43,225 nucleotides of DNA, from assembly GCA_031265845.1 (NCBI GenBank), contig JAISCC010000009.1, positions 1 through 43,225 on the forward strand, in the 5' to 3' direction. A program made the position numbers and the translations under genes. The DNA comes from Treponema sp. (lineage in GTDB: Bacteria > Spirochaetota > Spirochaetia > Treponematales > Breznakiellaceae). A model generated the notes under the pieces. The model had not been told where the DNA came from, did no database searches, and worked only from the letters and a program-made list of their open reading frames with translations. Shown here piece by piece: positions 42,990 to 43,225 of the stretch. Within the stretch, counting starts at the first letter, position 1. Each line of letters starts with the position of its first letter.

Positions 42990-43225
42990 ATGCTGTGGCA
43001 GAAAATCGGGCTTTATAACCATAGCGACTATTCCACGCTGAGCGTTTTTGCGATCCGCGCTCTGCGGCTTTGGCGGGGATTTTTCTTTGCGTCCAGCGCT
43101 ATATTTCCTTATATAGCAGGCATCCCCGCGAAGTCTGCTAGATTGGCCCCCCCCCCCCCAAATAGAATTAAAAATTATTTAAAAAGAAGAAGGAGGGGCT
43201 GGCGTGTTGGTAATAAAATTTTTGA
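42990..43225 (+). CDS. Unrecognised reading frame containing a 13-base poly-C tract (partial)
   Basis: Starts at ATG 42990 with AAAGGAG 10 bases upstream and a -10 TATAAT near 42940. The first 50 residues (MLWQKIGLYNHSDYST, later RLWRGFFFASSAIFPYIAGI) contain a hydrophobic stretch but match nothing I know. Codon 53 begins a run of 13 C residues (43147-43159). With 13 Cs the frame stays open to the window end; with 12 or 14 it meets a stop within about ten codons. A second possible start, GTG at 43204 with AAGGAGG 7 bases upstream, lies in another frame and could be the true downstream gene. The reading frame may thus be a leader, a phase-variable gene, or an artefact of the homopolymer. Confidence 0.4.
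   Translation, partial: MLWQKIGLYNHSDYSTLSVFAIRALRLWRGFFFASSAIFPYIAGIPAKSARLAPPPPNRIKNYLKRRRRGWRVGNKIF

Overview
The window looks like chromosome from a spirochaete of the Treponema group, most likely a gut-associated (for example termite- or herbivore-gut) treponeme. This assignment is inference. It rests on the numerous lipoproteins with relaxed lipoboxes, the der-merR-mtaB and rpmF-acpP-rnc gene orders, a DksA-like protein beside alr, secreted CsgG-like/beta-helix proteins built from GGGVxV...TFTMSGGxISGNTA units, and plant-polymer enzymes. No rRNA or other decisive marker is present.

Layout. 1-850: an AT-rich CDP-alcohol phosphatidyltransferase gene flanked by two copies of a structured, attC-like repeat. 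918-5734 (+): a tight housekeeping run of ptsI, der, a small MerR regulator and mtaB, all overlapping or nearly so. 5789-8584 (-): an S1C-type serine protease, a phosphoglycolate-phosphatase-like HAD protein and a TrpR-family repressor. 8833-9298: a decayed IS982-type transposase. 9589-17951 (-): the most interesting block, an ABC importer of the ribose type (ATPase, two permeases, lipoprotein binding protein), a lipoprotein tannase with the known gallate-contact residues, a GH43 glycosidase and an aromatic-acid-exporter-type membrane protein. A divergent-sense neighbour at 18580-19038 encodes a MarR regulator with its own promoter and palindrome. Together these read as a plant-phenolic-ester (tannin) utilisation locus.

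19223-20105: an ORF-less group II intron joined to a frameshifted IS4-type transposase remnant. 20207-24707 (-): a sigma-54 response regulator, its cytoplasmic PAS histidine kinase, a small Lys-rich membrane protein and a DegP/HtrA protease in one operon. 24863-25453: an IscU/BFD NifU-like scaffold. 25649-25755: initiator tRNA-Met with promoter and terminator. 25891-28178 (-): a PAP2-family protein with an altered PSGH motif, and a PLD-nuclease/P-loop protein that appears truncated. 28698-33300 (-): two paralogous secreted CsgG-like/beta-helix proteins, surrounded by decayed copies of their own 3' ends.

33718-35118 (+): MATE efflux pump. 35153-37328 (-): rpmF-acpP-rnc-vanY operon from a near-consensus promoter. 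37550-38536 (+): MoxR ATPase. 38670-41012 (-): a secreted HEAT-like protein and a metallophosphoesterase. 41299-42795 (+): DksA-like protein and alanine racemase. The window ends in an unidentified reading frame containing a 13-base poly-C tract. Two unrelated genes (moxR and the HEAT-like gene) share an identical promoter geometry, TTGCAA-N17-TATACT-N6-ATG, which predicts leaderless transcripts.
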